Shown here: positions 63,403-64,000 of the stretch, piece by piece | Layout: the number at the start of each line of letters is the position of its first letter | Position numbering within the stretch: the first letter of the stretch is position 1 | Origin: Planctomycetota bacterium | GTDB taxonomy: Bacteria; Planctomycetota; PLA2; JAEUHO01 | Direction: 5' to 3' | Assembly (NCBI GenBank): GCA_020631815.1 | Contig: JACKGW010000002.1 | Span: forward strand, 186,001 to 250,000 | DNA: 64,000 nt | Position numbers and translations under genes: made by a program | Notes under the pieces: generated by a model | What the model saw: the letters and a program-made list of their open reading frames with translations, nothing else | The model's database searches: none | What the model was told of the DNA's origin: nothing

Positions 63403-64000
63403 CAGCTGCCCTCCTCGGGCGCGGCCGTCTCCGCACCGGGAAGACGCAGCGTGCCCCGGAAGATGGGCAGCGCCACCTTGAGGGCGGCCGAGTAGACAAG
63501 CAGCCCGAACGCCACGATACCCGCCGAAACACGCCACTCGAGGTGGCTCGGCGTGTACTCGACGATCTCGTGCAGCGTGCTGGGGACGAAGCCCGGGACG
63601 ATGAGGCCCATGCCCTTCTCGATCCAGGCGCCGACGAAGGCGAGAACGCACGCGACCGCAAGGGTCCCGGATCTCGCCGAAGCGCCGGGCCTCAGGAACA
63701 GGAAGGCCGCCACGAGAGCACAGGCCAACGCCGTCCAGATCCACGGCACGAGGGCCGTGGCACCTTCGTGTCCGAAGAACAGGTAGCGAGCGGCGGCCGT
63801 GTGCGCGCCTCCCGTGTAGAACTCGGTGAACAGCTCGGAGGCGACCATCAGCAAGTTTACGAGGATGGCCACGCGCACGATGCGTACGAGGACGTCGATC
63901 GGGCGCTGGGGCAAGTCGACGCGCCCGAAGCGTCGCAGGACGAGCATGGTCACGATGAGGAACGCCGGCCCTGCGACGAAGGCGGAGGCCAGGAAGCGCG
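63402..64000 (-). CDS. NrfD/PsrC-like membrane subunit (partial, cut by window edge)
   Basis: The C-terminal about 199 codons of a polytopic membrane protein; the frame stays open to base 64000, so the start lies outside. It has NrfD-family phrases: FLASAFVAGPAF, LMVASELFTEFYTGG, ARYLFFGHEG and ALVPWIWTALA, with about five helices. NrfD/PsrC-type proteins exchange electrons between the quinone pool and periplasmic iron-sulphur or haem partners. It is encoded with an Rrf2 regulator (TGATG overlap), so it probably belongs to a nitrite, nitric-oxide or sulphur respiratory chain. Confidence 0.85.
   Translation of the reverse strand, partial: RFLASAFVAGPAFLIVTMLVLRRFGRVDLPQRPIDVLVRIVRVAILVNLLMVASELFTEFYTGGAHTAAARYLFFGHEGATALVPWIWTALACALVAAFLFLRPGASARSGTLAVACVLAFVGAWIEKGMGLIVPGFVPSTLHEIVEYTPSHLEWRVSAGIVAFGLLVYSAALKVALPIFRGTLRLPGAETAAPEEGS

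Overview
The window is about 70% GC and densely coding. Overall character points to a Gram-negative bacterium, most likely an uncultured Planctomycetota. Supporting signs are a stand-alone planctomycete-type cytochrome with two CxxCH motifs, an exported eight-loop EF-hand protein, an ECF sigma factor with a long membrane-anchored extension, many TPR proteins, and a signal peptidase I with a large inserted domain. LptB and an alginate-export-type barrel imply an outer membrane. The phylum assignment is inference; no rRNA or tRNA gene was seen. Genes inside operons are commonly joined by 4-base GTGA or ATGA overlaps. Many first genes instead have a TAnnnT box 6-9 bases before the start codon and no ribosome binding site, which suggests leaderless mRNAs. 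Layout: 0-6.5 kb holds rsfS, a two-subunit ABC exporter with an accessory gene, a helix-hairpin-helix protein, nadC and dapF. A noncoding element made of nested inverted repeats follows (6471-6854). 6.9-14.2 kb is conserved core: rph, rdgB, lepA, a signal peptidase with an insert, lptB and etfBA. 14.2-20.2 kb has small membrane and exported proteins, a PhoR/PhoB-like two-component system and birA. 20.3-26.5 kb has the cytochrome, the EF-hand protein, a lipoprotein, a two-gene RdgC-like unit, a DedA-like protein and a lysine-rich histone-H1-like protein with a clear terminator. 26.7-35.4 kb has an NtrB/NtrC-like pair divergent from two tandem TPR paralogues, then the ECF fusion, whose stop codon lies in the terminal repeat of a 181-bp MITE-like element (35351-35531). 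35.5-44.7 kb has an AI-2E-family permease, a small nucleotidyltransferase two-gene module, an alcohol-dehydrogenase-like oxidoreductase, ogt, an M28 peptidase whose start overlaps head-to-head with a TPR/HExxH protein, a TPR protein and a peptidoglycan amidase. 45.0-50.3 kb is one giant gene joining a CBM9-like exported domain, several membrane segments, HAMP, GAF-like, degenerate GGDEF, sigma-54 AAA+ and winged-helix regions. This is the strongest candidate for an undescribed one-protein transmembrane sigma-54 regulator. 50.4-59.5 kb has a BtpA-family protein, a Gld-like ABC system with its accessory subunits, a NYN-domain protein, a pteridine-reductase-like SDR, a JmjC/cupin protein and a single-domain response regulator. 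59.5-64 kb is a respiratory/envelope region: a multihaem cytochrome remnant, an IS3-family element without a visible target duplication, a truncated exported gene, a cysteine-rich alginate-export-like barrel, an Rrf2 regulator with a cysteine cluster, and an NrfD-like membrane subunit cut by the window edge. The two noncoding elements share a hairpin with a conserved loop but differently paired stems, which is the most interesting non-protein signal.
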